A DNA stretch of 64,000 nt. Source: SAR116 cluster bacterium (lineage in GTDB: Bacteria; Pseudomonadota; Alphaproteobacteria; Puniceispirillales; Puniceispirillaceae). The stretch covers positions 62,001 to 126,000 of the forward strand of contig SHBD01000005.1 in NCBI GenBank assembly GCA_004212735.1, read 5' to 3'. The notes under the pieces were generated by a model. It ran no database searches. It saw only the letters and a list, made by a program, of their open reading frames with translations, and was not told the origin of the DNA. Position numbers and translations under genes: made by a program. The stretch's first letter is position 1. The number at the start of each line of letters is the position of its first letter. This document shows, one piece after another, positions 17,359-26,166 of the stretch.

Positions 17359-18489
17359 TCAACCCCACTCGGCACAGATCCATTCCACACGAACCAAGGG
17401 GTCATGCTCGCCCGCCATGTGGAGTGACCCTAGGGTCCGGTAAGATTTTTTGTCCACCAGTCGCCTTATTGCCCATACAGCCATACCGCGCACCAGAGAG
17501 CTGTCACTTTCCAGATGCGCTGTCACCTGCTCAGCAAGGGTGGGATCACCGCTATTGCCCGCGGCCACCAACACATTCCGCATAAAACGTTCAAAGCCAG
17601 CACGGCGCACCGGTGTACCAGCAAAACGGGTGCGAAAGCCCGCATCATCAAGCGCCAGCAATTCAGCCAGCGGTGGCATGATGGAGGCTGGGCGCGCCTG
17701 TAACTTTATCTCGCTGGCAATGGCGGCGTATTTATTCCATGGACAAACAGCTAGGCAATCATCGCAGCCAAAAATGCGATTGCCGATTGCAGTGCGGAAT
17801 TCCAATGGGATCTGCCCCTTATGTTCGATCGTCAAATAGGAAATACAGCGGCGCGCATCCAACCGGTAGGGCGCGGGAAAGGCATTGGTCGGACAGATAT
17901 CAAGGCATTTTGAGCAACTGCCACAGTGATCCTGCTCGCCCGCGTCATGGGCAAGGTCCGCATCGGTGAGGATCACCCCCAAAAACAGCCATGATCCGCC
18001 ATCACGGGCAACAAGATTGGTATGCTTGCCCTGCCATCCGGCCCCCGCAATGGCGGCCAGCGGCTTTTCCATCAGCGGTGCGGTATCGACAAAGACCTTG
18101 ACCGCAGCGCCCGATTTTGCGGCGAATTTTCCTGCCAGCTGTTTGAGCTTCCCCTTGATTACATCATGATAATCGCGGCCGCGCGCATAGACCGAAATAT
18201 TGCCATGACCGGTTTCGGCAAGATTATCCATCGGGTCATGATCTGGGCCGTAATTCATCGCACATATAATCGCTGAGCGCGCCGCAGGCCACATATGCAC
18301 AGGCTGGGACCGGCGCTCCGCACTGTCACGTAGCCAGCTCATATCCCCCTCAAAATCATCAGCAAGGAAGGAGGCGAGACCGAGAGCAGCGGCGTCTGGC
18401 AGTTTTGCAGGCCCAACCCGGATAAAGGCAAATCCTTCAGCCTTGGCCGCGGTGGCAAGCCAGTCACGAATGTCGGGTGATGCCGCCAT
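17359..18489 (-). CDS. queG: Epoxyqueuosine reductase
   Basis: The 376-residue protein carries two ferredoxin-type iron-sulfur motifs, CGSCSKCLDICP near residue 195 and CDDCLAVCPWNKYA near 245, typical of the cobalamin-dependent QueG. A HEAT-like C-terminal segment follows. It reduces epoxyqueuosine to queuosine in tRNA, the last step of the pathway. The ATG at 18489 gives the usual N-terminus; the longer frame reaching 18585 would overlap tgt. It lies 13 bp downstream of tgt in a queuosine gene cluster. Confidence 0.95.
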   Translation of the reverse strand: MAASPDIRDWLATAAKAEGFAFIRVGPAKLPDAAALGLASFLADDFEGDMSWLRDSAERRSQPVHMWPAARSAIICAMNYGPDHDPMDNLAETGHGNISVYARGRDYHDVIKGKLKQLAGKFAAKSGAAVKVFVDTAPLMEKPLAAIAGAGWQGKHTNLVARDGGSWLFLGVILTDADLAHDAGEQDHCGSCSKCLDICPTNAFPAPYRLDARRCISYLTIEHKGQIPLEFRTAIGNRIFGCDDCLAVCPWNKYAAIASEIKLQARPASIMPPLAELLALDDAGFRTRFAGTPVRRAGFERFMRNVLVAAGNSGDPTLAEQVTAHLESDSSLVRGMAVWAIRRLVDKKSYRTLGSLHMAGEHDPLVRVEWICAEWG

Positions 18490-18502
18490 CGCCAGCCAAC
18501 CC

Positions 18503-19651
18503 CTAGCCAGCGCCGCTGTCGGGTTCAGGCGGGTCAATATCGCCGAGCGCCTGCATGGCATGAAAATCAGCCTCAAAACCAGCAAAGGTGGCTGTTTCGA
18601 TAGCGGCCCGCATCCCTGCCATCAGATCCTGATAATATTGGATGTTATGCCAGCTCAACAGCATCAAACCCTGCACCTCATCAGCCTTGAACAGATGATG
18701 AATATAGGCCCGCGAAAAGCGGGAACAGGCTGGACAGTTGCACGCCTCATCAAGCGGCCGTTGATCCTCAGCATGGCGGGCGTTCTTGATGTTGACGGGA
18801 CCACGGCGGGTAAAGCCCTGCCCGGTTCGCCCGGAGCGCGTCGGCAACACGCAATCGAACATATCGACCCCGCGGGCAACACCACCAACAAGATCGGATG
18901 GTTTGCCAACCCCCATCAGATAGCGCGGCCGGTCGGCGCGCATCAACGGCGTGGTGAATTCGAGTGCTTCAAACATCGCTTCCTGCCCCTCGCCAACGGC
19001 AAGGCCGCCAATCGCGTAGCCCTCAAAATCAATCTCCTCCAACGCGGCAACGGACTCGGCACGCAACTCAGGAAAGACCGAACCCTGAACGATGCCGAAC
19101 TGGCCATAGCCAGGACGCGGCTCAAAGGCATTGCGCGACCGCCGCGCCCACCGCATCGACAGGCGCATGGAATCTGCCGCAACAGCCTCGGTCGCCGGAA
19201 ACGGCGTGCATTCGTCAAAGGCCATGGTGATTGTTGCATCAAGCAGATGCTGGATCTCGGTCGAGCGTTCCGGCGTCAATCGATGTTTGCTGCCATCAAG
19301 ATGTGATTTGAAGGTAACACCATCCTCGTCGAGTTTGCGCAAAGGGCCAAGTGACATCACCTGAAAGCCACCCGAGTCGGTCAATAGCGGTCCGTCCCAC
19401 CCCATCATCCGGCGCACCCCGCCAAGCCGGCCAACGCGCTCAGCCCCCGGGCGAAGCATCAGATGGTAGGTATTGGCCAGAATGATGCTTGCCCCGGTTG
19501 ATTTAACCGAGTCCGGCATCATACCCTTGACCGTGGCGGCGGTGCCAACCGGCATGAAAACCGGCGTTTCAACCTGCCCCCATGCCGTGGTGACACACCC
19601 GCGTCTGGCCGCGCCATCGGTTGTTTTCAATTCAAATGAAAAGTCGGGCAT
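18503..19651 (-). CDS. tgt: tRNA-guanine transglycosylase
   Basis: The 382-residue enzyme has the length of bacterial Tgt. Catalytic parts are visible: [12 protein letters not shown] near residue 90 (aspartate base), [16 protein letters not shown] near 215, [16 protein letters not shown] near 262 (nucleophilic aspartate), and the zinc ligands in [17 protein letters not shown] near 305. It exchanges guanine 34 for preQ1. I place the start at 19651 because GGAGG lies 8 bases upstream; a longer frame to 19711 would only add translated copies of a MADK repeat from the leader. Confidence 0.95.
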   Translation of the reverse strand: MPDFSFELKTTDGAARRGCVTTAWGQVETPVFMPVGTAATVKGMMPDSVKSTGASIILANTYHLMLRPGAERVGRLGGVRRMMGWDGPLLTDSGGFQVMSLGPLRKLDEDGVTFKSHLDGSKHRLTPERSTEIQHLLDATITMAFDECTPFPATEAVAADSMRLSMRWARRSRNAFEPRPGYGQFGIVQGSVFPELRAESVAALEEIDFEGYAIGGLAVGEGQEAMFEALEFTTPLMRADRPRYLMGVGKPSDLVGGVARGVDMFDCVLPTRSGRTGQGFTRRGPVNIKNARHAEDQRPLDEACNCPACSRFSRAYIHHLFKADEVQGLMLLSWHNIQYYQDLMAGMRAAIETATFAGFEADFHAMQALGDIDPPEPDSGAG

Positions 19652-19674
19652 CCGCGCCCCTCCTGTGACATTCA

Positions 19675-19740
19675 GCTTATCAGCCATCTTGTCAGCCATC
19701 TTGTCAGCCATCTGGCCAGTCGTCTTGTCAGTCGTCTCGT
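19675..19740. repeat. 12-bp tandem repeat in the tgt leader
   Basis: Three near-identical copies of CTTGTCAGCCAT (plus strand) are followed by diverged copies (CTGGCCAGTCGT, CTTGTCAGTCGT). The array fills the gap between the queA stop and the tgt ribosome site. Read on the minus strand it gives three in-frame ATG codons and an apparent MADK repeat upstream of the true tgt start. It could add weak upstream initiation. Confidence 0.88.
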
Positions 19741-19744
19741 CAGC

Positions 19745-20845
19745 CTAGCCGATTTTAGTGGCGGAATCTGCCCTGCTGTCTGCGGCAAGAGACATCAGAC
19801 ACGCATCGCCATAGGAAAAGAATCTGTAATCACCGGCAATGGCATGGCGGTAGGCATCACGAATACGCTCAATCCCCGAAAACGCACTGACAAGCATCAG
19901 CAGCGTTGATTTCGGTAGATGAAAATTGGTCAGAAGCATATCAACCGCGCGAAACCGGAAACCGGGCGTGATGAAGATATCGGTCTCGCCAGAAAATGCG
20001 GTCACCCCATTATGGCGCGTGGCGCAGGTCTCCATGATGCGCAGGCTGGTTGTGCCAACGGCGATGATCCGCCCCCCAGCGGCTCTGGTTGCGGCGATGC
20101 GATCGGCCGTATCTGCACTGATCTGGCCCCATTCACTGTGCATCCGGTGATCGGCAATGTCCTCGACAGTGACCGGCAGAAAGGTACCAGCCCCGACATG
20201 CAGCGTGACCTCGGCAACGCCAACCCCGCGCGCAGCCAGCCCGGCCATCAGCGAATCTGTGAAATGCAGACCCGCCGTTGGTGCGGCGACCGCTCCCTTC
20301 TGGCTGGCGAACATCGTCTGATAATCATCGGCATCAGCACTGGTGGCGCCATCAGGCCGCGCGATATAGGGCGGCAGGGGCATGCTGCCATGGGTGGCAA
20401 GGCGCGCATCCATCTCACCGGCGGTAAGATCGCGCCCATTTTCGGGATTGATAAAGGCCAGCTCGACATCACCACCAGGACCCCGCCCCCGCACGCGCGC
20501 CGCAAAATCAGCGGCAAAATGGATGATGTCATCGGGCCGGCATTTTTTTGCCGGTTTGGCGAATACCCGCCAGATATTGGCCACGCCGCCAACCTTTTCC
20601 TGCTTGTGCAGGGTGACATTGATTCGCGCTTCACCGCGCCGGCCGCGCAGCCGTGCGGGAATGACACGGGTGTTGTTGACAATCAGCAGATCACCCGGAC
20701 GCAATAGTGATGGAAGATCGCGGACATGGCGGTCAAACATCCCCTCACCCGCAAGATCCAACAGGCGGGCGGCGTCACGTGGATTTGCCGGATGCGTGGC
20801 AATCGCCGCGGGCGGCAGATCATAATCAAAATCAGCGAGTTTCAT
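19745..20845 (-). CDS. queA: tRNA preQ1(34) S-adenosylmethionine ribosyltransferase-isomerase
   Basis: The 366-residue protein starts LADFDYDLPPAAIATHPA, the standard QueA N-terminus, and has LLIVNNTRVIPARL near 55, AAPTAGLHFTDSLM near 188 and GTTSLRIMET near 258. It transfers and isomerises the ribosyl part of S-adenosylmethionine to make epoxyqueuosine, after Tgt inserts preQ1. The ATG at 20845 lies 11 bp after the kdsD stop; the earlier in-frame ATG at 20860 would overlap kdsD. The pathway order queA-tgt-queG is complete here. Confidence 0.96.
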   Translation of the reverse strand: MKLADFDYDLPPAAIATHPANPRDAARLLDLAGEGMFDRHVRDLPSLLRPGDLLIVNNTRVIPARLRGRRGEARINVTLHKQEKVGGVANIWRVFAKPAKKCRPDDIIHFAADFAARVRGRGPGGDVELAFINPENGRDLTAGEMDARLATHGSMPLPPYIARPDGATSADADDYQTMFASQKGAVAAPTAGLHFTDSLMAGLAARGVGVAEVTLHVGAGTFLPVTVEDIADHRMHSEWGQISADTADRIAATRAAGGRIIAVGTTSLRIMETCATRHNGVTAFSGETDIFITPGFRFRAVDMLLTNFHLPKSTLLMLVSAFSGIERIRDAYRHAIAGDYRFFSYGDACLMSLAADSRADSATKIG

Positions 20846-20856
20846 CGAACGGCAGA

Positions 20857-21813
20857 TCACTCAAAAATCTGGATGACGCCATCGACATGGCCATCATCAC
20901 CAGTAACGACAAGGCATTGCACCCGCGCCTCCAGCATCTTCGCTTCGGCATCGGCCATCAAAAGATCACCGGAAATGGTCAGCGGCGATGTGCTGGCAAC
21001 CGAGCCGACAGGTGTTGTCATCAAATCCTTGCCATCAACAAGCAGACGCCGCAGATCGCCGTCCGTGACTATGCCATGAAGTTCAGTACGGTTACCGACA
21101 AGAACAAGACCAAGACGGCCCTCAGTCATGGTCATGAGGGCGTTCTGTACGGTCTGATCCGGGGCGACAAAAGGCAGATTGTCACTGCGCATCTTGTCCC
21201 TGACATGGGTGAGAAGCCGCGCCCCGAGGCGTCCACCCGGATGCGTCTTGGCAAAATCCACCTCCTCAAATCCGCGTTTTTCCATCAGCGCGACAGACAG
21301 CGCATCTCCAACCACAAGCGTATTCAACGATGAGGTTGTCGGCGCGAGATTGAGCGGACAGGCCTCGCGGTCAACCGAAATATCAAGTGCCAACGCAGCC
21401 TCGCGCGCCAGTGTGCTTGTCATGCCTCCCGTGAGTGCAATCAGCCGCGTATCAAGCCGTTTGAGGGCGGGCAGCAGACGCAGGATTTCCTCGGTCTCGC
21501 CAGAATTGGAGAGCAGCACCACCACATCACCGCGCCGAACCATGCCAAGATCGCCATGGATTGCCTCCGCAGGGTGCAGGAACAAGGACGGTGTTCCAGT
21601 CGACGCCAGCGTTGCGGCGATCTTGCGCCCGATAAGACCGGATTTTCCCATGCCGCAAACGACCACATGACCGGTGGTGTCCAGCATCATCTGAACGGCA
21701 TTCTCAAAATTGGCATCAAGCCCCGATTGCAGGCGGCCAATGGCGTCGCGATAGGCATCGAACAATCTCGCCGCCGCAGTCACGGCGGATGTTGTTGGTG
21801 CTGCGGGCGTCAT
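20857..21813 (-). CDS. kdsD: Arabinose-5-phosphate isomerase (KdsD/KpsF/GutQ family)
   Basis: The 318-residue protein has an N-terminal SIS domain (about 35-170) with CGMGKSGLIGRKIAATLAS and LLSNSGETEEILRLLP, followed by two CBS domains (about 205-318). It interconverts ribulose-5-phosphate and arabinose-5-phosphate, the first step toward KDO for lipopolysaccharide. It heads the operon leading into queA. Residues for the isomerase (lysine in GKSG, histidine in AIHGDLG) are present. The KdsD versus GutQ distinction cannot be made from the sequence alone. Confidence 0.93.
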   Translation of the reverse strand: MTPAAPTTSAVTAAARLFDAYRDAIGRLQSGLDANFENAVQMMLDTTGHVVVCGMGKSGLIGRKIAATLASTGTPSLFLHPAEAIHGDLGMVRRGDVVVLLSNSGETEEILRLLPALKRLDTRLIALTGGMTSTLAREAALALDISVDREACPLNLAPTTSSLNTLVVGDALSVALMEKRGFEEVDFAKTHPGGRLGARLLTHVRDKMRSDNLPFVAPDQTVQNALMTMTEGRLGLVLVGNRTELHGIVTDGDLRRLLVDGKDLMTTPVGSVASTSPLTISGDLLMADAEAKMLEARVQCLVVTGDDGHVDGVIQIFE

Positions 21814-21889
21814 GGGACGAGTCCTCTGCGGCTGTTATCCGAAAATTGACTAAGGTTCTAGCCTGTTTCAGCGGCGATTTCCAGCGCGA

Positions 21890-22501
21890 TCAAGCGTCCA
21901 AAAATTGCTGCGCCAGACCAAAATCCTCAGGTGCGTTCAAATTCATGAAAGGATCGGGTTCGCCGACAAATGGCACCGCCCTGCATTTATATCTGGCGGT
22001 AAAATGGTCAATCTTGCGCAATCCCTCATCAACAAGCGCCGTGCGCAGCACCGGTGCCAGCGATACCGGCCAGATGCCAAACACAGGATGCCGCCGGTCA
22101 TTTGACAGCGCCTGTGCAAGATCAGCCCCGCCCTCGATGGCGGCGATCAATTCGGCACCAAGATTTTGGGGCAAAAACGGAGCATCCGTCGCAAGGCTGA
22201 TGACATGGCTGCAGTCTGGCTGGTTGGCCATCGCCCATTCAAGCCCTGTCAGAACGCCCGCAAGCGGTCCGGCAAACCCTTCCACCACATCGCCGACAAC
22301 CGGCAGGCCAAACGCCTTATAGCGGGCAGCATCACCATTGGCATTGATGATGGCTTGTGCGCCATCGGGCACGGCGCGCGCCAGAACATGCCCCAATAGG
22401 GGCATTCCCCCCAGCTCACGCAAATTCTTGTCACCGCCGCCCATACGCCGTGATTGACCGCCGGCAAGCAGCAGATAGAGAACATCTCTCACTGACGCCA
22501 T
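21890..22501 (-). CDS. mobA: Molybdenum cofactor guanylyltransferase
   Basis: The 203-residue nucleotidyltransferase begins with the signature LLLAGGQSRRMGGGDKNL near residue 9, which binds GTP, and has LATDAPFLP near 100 as the metal site. It attaches GMP to molybdopterin to form the dinucleotide cofactor used by DMSO-reductase family enzymes. The ATG at 22501 directly follows the fdhD stop at 22503; the longer frame to 22645 would run inside fdhD. Co-occurrence with fdhD suggests maturation of a formate dehydrogenase encoded elsewhere. Confidence 0.93.
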   Translation of the reverse strand: MASVRDVLYLLLAGGQSRRMGGGDKNLRELGGMPLLGHVLARAVPDGAQAIINANGDAARYKAFGLPVVGDVVEGFAGPLAGVLTGLEWAMANQPDCSHVISLATDAPFLPQNLGAELIAAIEGGADLAQALSNDRRHPVFGIWPVSLAPVLRTALVDEGLRKIDHFTARYKCRAVPFVGEPDPFMNLNAPEDFGLAQQFLDA

Positions 22502-22502
22502 T

Positions 22503-23462
22503 TCACCGCCCCGCTTCGCCCTGCCGGGCGCGCTGCAACGACGGCGCATCGCGAAATTCATCACCCGAGCCGCCATCGCTCTGATCAAAGTCGATACGGT
22601 CCTCACCAGCCAGAGCGATAAAGCGCTTACCCTTGGCCCGGCCAATCAATGTCAACCCTGCCTCACGCGCAAGCTCGACCGCTGCCGCAGTGAAACCAGA
22701 GCGCGACACCAGGACGGGGATTTGCATCTGCACGGTTTTAATCACCATCTCAGTGGTCAATCGGCCAGTGGTGTAGAACACCTTGTTCTGCGGCGCTACC
22801 TTGTTGAGAAACATCCAGCCGGCGATTTTATCAACGGCGTTATGTCGGCCAATATCCTCCATATAGACAAGCGGGCGCGCCCCCTCGCACAGCACACAGC
22901 CGTGAATGGCGCCAGCACTCAGATACAGGCTTGGCGCGGTGTTGATCGCTTTTGACAGCGGAATGAGCCAGCTTGCGTGAAACCGGGCATCGGGATCCAG
23001 CCGGATATCGGCAAAACGCTCCATCATGTCGCCATAGGCGGTGCCTTCGGCACAGCCGCTGGTTCTGATCTTGCGCTTCATCTTGGCTTCAAAATCAGTC
23101 TCACGCGCGGTGCGCACAATGACCACGCCCAGTTCCTCATCATGGTCGATGCCGGTAATTTCATCATCGGCGCGCAGCATGTTCTGGTTCAAAAAATAGC
23201 CGACCGCCAGTTCCGCTGGCCAGTCACCGATGGTCATCGAGGTGACGATCTCCTGCCGGTTGAGAAACAATGTCACCGGCTTTTCCGTGACCACAGGCAA
23301 GGTCACAGGCGCCCCTGTCTGGTCAACGCCTGTTACCGGTGTTGACAGGCCGGGCGCATCCGGATCTGGCGCAATCAGAAACTCGGACGCTGGCATTGAT
23401 GGTTTTGGTCCCGACCTGGTGTTGGGCCGTGATAGGGACCGGGATGTGGGTGCTTTGCTCAT
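22503..23462 (-). CDS. fdhD: Formate dehydrogenase accessory sulfurtransferase
   Basis: The 319-residue protein shows FdhD features: PVTLFLNRQEIVTSM near residue 75, ELAVGYFLNQNML near 98, VYMEDIGRHNAVDKIAG near 210 and TTGRLTTEMVIK near 240. FdhD passes sulfur from a cysteine desulfurase to the molybdenum cofactor of formate dehydrogenase. The usual CxxC sulfur-carrying pair is reduced: RTSGCAEGTAYGD has only the first cysteine. The start at 23462 is chosen because the N-terminal 50 residues of the longer frame look non-coding. It forms an operon with mobA. Confidence 0.9.
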   Translation of the reverse strand: MSKAPTSRSLSRPNTRSGPKPSMPASEFLIAPDPDAPGLSTPVTGVDQTGAPVTLPVVTEKPVTLFLNRQEIVTSMTIGDWPAELAVGYFLNQNMLRADDEITGIDHDEELGVVIVRTARETDFEAKMKRKIRTSGCAEGTAYGDMMERFADIRLDPDARFHASWLIPLSKAINTAPSLYLSAGAIHGCVLCEGARPLVYMEDIGRHNAVDKIAGWMFLNKVAPQNKVFYTTGRLTTEMVIKTVQMQIPVLVSRSGFTAAAVELAREAGLTLIGRAKGKRFIALAGEDRIDFDQSDGGSGDEFRDAPSLQRARQGEAGR

Positions 23463-23587
23463 ATCCCTAAAATGGCCGAAAGCGGTTGCCTGTTGCAAGC
23501 TGTTTTGCCTTTCCGTCCTGAACAAGCTATGATGCAGCCACGCATAATCCACGGTCATCTCCAATCCCCGCCAGGCAGGGTTTCCCG

Positions 23588-24346
23588 ATGAAAATTCATT
23601 TTTCCGCCTCAAGCCATGAAGAAGCCACTCTTAGACTTGATGCCCTGACCAGATTATACGGTCAGGCTGATGTCGAGACTGCCGATTACATCGTCCCCTT
23701 GGGCGGCGATGGTCACATGCTGCATGTGTTGCATGACACGATGGATTACGGGTTGCCGGTTTTTGGCATGAATTGTGGACGCCTTGGCTTTCTGATGAAT
23801 CATTACGCCAGTGCTGAGCTTCCTGAGCGACTTGCCGCCGCAGAGAGCGCACCGCTGCATCCGCTGCGGATGACCGCTGTTGGCATAGATGGTGTGACCA
23901 GTGATGCTCTGGCAATTAATGAGGTGTCGTTGATCAGGCAGACACACAACGCGGCCCATATCGGCATTACGGTCGATGACAAGCACCAGCTCGAACAACT
24001 GGTCTGTGATGGCGTGCTGTTGGCAACGCCGGCAGGTTCCACCGCCTATAATTTGTCGGCGCATGGGCCGATCATTCCACTTGGCGCGGGGCTGATGGCG
24101 CTGACACCAATCTCACCCTTCCGGCCACGGCGGTGGCGGGGAGCGTTGCTGGGCGAGCAATCGCATGTTGTCCTCGATATTCTGGAGCCGGATTTCCGGC
24201 CGGTCAGTGTCAGCGCTGACAGCACCGAATTTCGAAAGGTCAAATCGGTCAGCATCAAACAGGCGAGTGATATTACACTCAATCTGCTTTATGACCCCGG
24301 ATTTTCACTTACTGACCGGGCCATTTCTGAACAATTCCTGACGTGA
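23588..24346 (+). CDS. nadK: NAD kinase
   Basis: The 252-residue enzyme has the NAD-kinase motifs PLGGDGHMLHVLH (GGDG, near residue 38), MNCGRLGFLMN near 60 and TPAGSTAYNLSAHGPI near 150. It phosphorylates NAD to NADP in the cytosol. The size matches the short alphaproteobacterial form. It is divergent from fdhD with a 125-bp gap that must hold both promoters. The ATG at 23588 is the first in frame. No co-transcribed partner is evident; the cupin at 24437 starts 90 bp later. Confidence 0.95.
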   Translation: MKIHFSASSHEEATLRLDALTRLYGQADVETADYIVPLGGDGHMLHVLHDTMDYGLPVFGMNCGRLGFLMNHYASAELPERLAAAESAPLHPLRMTAVGIDGVTSDALAINEVSLIRQTHNAAHIGITVDDKHQLEQLVCDGVLLATPAGSTAYNLSAHGPIIPLGAGLMALTPISPFRPRRWRGALLGEQSHVVLDILEPDFRPVSVSADSTEFRKVKSVSIKQASDITLNLLYDPGFSLTDRAISEQFLT

Positions 24347-24436
24347 CCCTTCACCATTTTGTGAATAGGCGCGCCCCTGTCTTCTGGCTACTCTCCGAGA
24401 ACAGCCGATAGACCCGGTCAGGAAAGGAGCTTTGAA

Positions 24437-24781
24437 ATGACCCTGCAAGATGCGTTCAAGCTGGATCACCGCACCGCCGCCGCGGCCATTACCGGCGCCG
24501 GCAAGCCCAATTTCACCACCCCTGTCGAGCGTGGTACTCTGCAGGTGGAATTGTACAGGCCGGTCAAAGTGGATTTGCAGCAGCCGCATTCCCGGGATGA
24601 ATACTATGTTGTTACCGAGGGTAGTGGAAAATTCGAGATGGGCGACGAGATAGTTCCCTTTGCCGAGGGTGATTTTCTATTTGTCGGCGCTGGCGTGCCA
24701 CACAGATTCACGGATTTTGGCGACTCGATGACACGCTGGGTTATTTTATACGGCCCTGAAGGTGGTGAGCGTGACAGCTAA
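24437..24781 (+). CDS. Small cupin-domain protein
   Basis: The 114-residue protein is a single cupin barrel: histidine in QQPHSRDEYYVVTEGSG near residue 50 (HxxxEYY...G type) and the second motif FVGAGVPHRF near 84. A GGAAAGGAG leader precedes the ATG. Such stand-alone cupins bind a metal and may be isomerases, dioxygenases or sugar-binding regulators; nothing here decides. It ends exactly where the MATE exporter begins, so the two are translationally coupled and may act on related compounds. Confidence 0.8.
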   Translation: MTLQDAFKLDHRTAAAAITGAGKPNFTTPVERGTLQVELYRPVKVDLQQPHSRDEYYVVTEGSGKFEMGDEIVPFAEGDFLFVGAGVPHRFTDFGDSMTRWVILYGPEGGERDS

Positions 24782-26125
24782 ATGATGATCAGGGAATTGC
24801 GCCGTGAAATGCGTGAAATCGGGATCTTTGGTGGCCGCATTGCCATTTCCGAGGTTATCCTTTTTTCGATTTTTCTGGCGGATATTCTGATGCTTGGCCT
24901 GATCGATGAGATCAGCCTGTCAGCCGCTCTTCTGGTCAATTCGACCTTTGTCCTGTTTTTCGTGACCGCACTTGGGTTCCTGCAAGGTGCACTTCCCCTT
25001 GCCTCGGCGCATTGGGAAAAGGCCGATAAACCCCGTTTCTTTGCCACGGTTATGGGCAGCCTGATCATTGCGGCGCTGATTGCAGGCGGTGTTGTGACCC
25101 TGTTTGCCGGTTATGTTCCCTTATTGCGGATGCTGGGTTTTGCCGACGATCTGCTGGCCGAGGCACAACGCTACATCATTTTCATCTTGCCCGGCTATGC
25201 GCTGGCATTCCTCTATATCGCCGTCCGCAATGCGGTGATTGCAACGGGGGACAGCAGTGATTTTATGACGCTAAGCCTGTCTGCCCTGCTGCTGAATGTC
25301 GGGTTGAACTGGGTGCTGGGGTTTGGCGTTTCGGTGGCTAGCATCACCATTCCGGGGCTTGGCATTGCCGGTATCGGCCTTGCCTCCAGCCTTGTTGAAA
25401 TTTTCCTATTAACCGGCTTTACGCTGCTTTTATGGCGTACAGGCTTTCGTCCTGTCCGCATGGCACGCGACCAAATGCGACAGGTGATTGGCGAGCAATG
25501 CCGGCTTGGCCTGCCGGTCGGGGTGCTTTTCTTCGTGGATTCAACGCTGTTTTCGGCAATTTTAATCATTGTTGGCCGCCACGATGTGCAGGGAATGGCG
25601 GCACTGGCATTAATTTTTGAGTGGATCGCTCTGGCCGTGATGGTGCCAGTTGGCCTATCTGAGGCAATTATCCAGCGGGTATCCGCCTTGCGGGCAAGCG
25701 GTGGTAGTTTTCAGATATTGGTTATGGCGTGCATGTGCCTGAGCGGCCTCTATCTTGCCGTGCTGGCGCTGATCCAGTTTGGCTTTGGGATCAATATGCC
25801 GGCGCTGTTCATCCTCGAGGGCGAGGCGCATCCAGCATTGATGCTGTTGCTCAATGAATATGCGCTGATGGGCTTTGGTGTGGCCATCATGTATTCGCAT
25901 GTGATCATCGTGGCTGGCATCCTGCGCGGCCTGCTGGATGTCATGGCCAGCATGATCGCTGTTGTTCTGTGCTACTGGGTTGTTGGCATCGGGCTGACGC
26001 TGATCTTTGTCGAGATCATGGGGCTTGGCAGCCGACATGCATTGATCGCGGTGTTATTGTCCGCGGTGCTGGCGGCGCTCAGTATTTCCTGGCAACTGCA
26101 CCGCAGCGGAAGAAAATTTGGATGA
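24782..26125 (+). CDS. MATE family efflux transporter
   Basis: The 447-residue membrane protein has about 12 hydrophobic helices in two similar halves, with MATE-like features such as FLAGYVPLLRMLGF... and ALALIFEWIALAVMVPVGLSEAIIQRVSALRAS split over helices 7-8 (shown by segments FEWIALAVMVP and GLSEAIIQRVSA). It should export a drug or metabolite using a sodium or proton gradient. The ATG at 24782 abuts the cupin stop. It is convergent with the hydrolase at 26167. Substrate unknown. Confidence 0.85.
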   Translation: MMIRELRREMREIGIFGGRIAISEVILFSIFLADILMLGLIDEISLSAALLVNSTFVLFFVTALGFLQGALPLASAHWEKADKPRFFATVMGSLIIAALIAGGVVTLFAGYVPLLRMLGFADDLLAEAQRYIIFILPGYALAFLYIAVRNAVIATGDSSDFMTLSLSALLLNVGLNWVLGFGVSVASITIPGLGIAGIGLASSLVEIFLLTGFTLLLWRTGFRPVRMARDQMRQVIGEQCRLGLPVGVLFFVDSTLFSAILIIVGRHDVQGMAALALIFEWIALAVMVPVGLSEAIIQRVSALRASGGSFQILVMACMCLSGLYLAVLALIQFGFGINMPALFILEGEAHPALMLLLNEYALMGFGVAIMYSHVIIVAGILRGLLDVMASMIAVVLCYWVVGIGLTLIFVEIMGLGSRHALIAVLLSAVLAALSISWQLHRSGRKFG

Positions 26126-26166
26126 AACCAGACACTCCGCAGGCCAATGCGGTCTAGAGGAACACC

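Noticed and set aside
18443-19306. 287-codon plus-strand frame antisense to queG and tgt
   Set aside because: Both opposite genes are certain, and this frame has no recognisable domain.
19652-19711. Longer tgt start with MADK repeats
   Set aside because: The ribosome site and family length point to the ATG at 19651. The extra residues come from the leader repeat.
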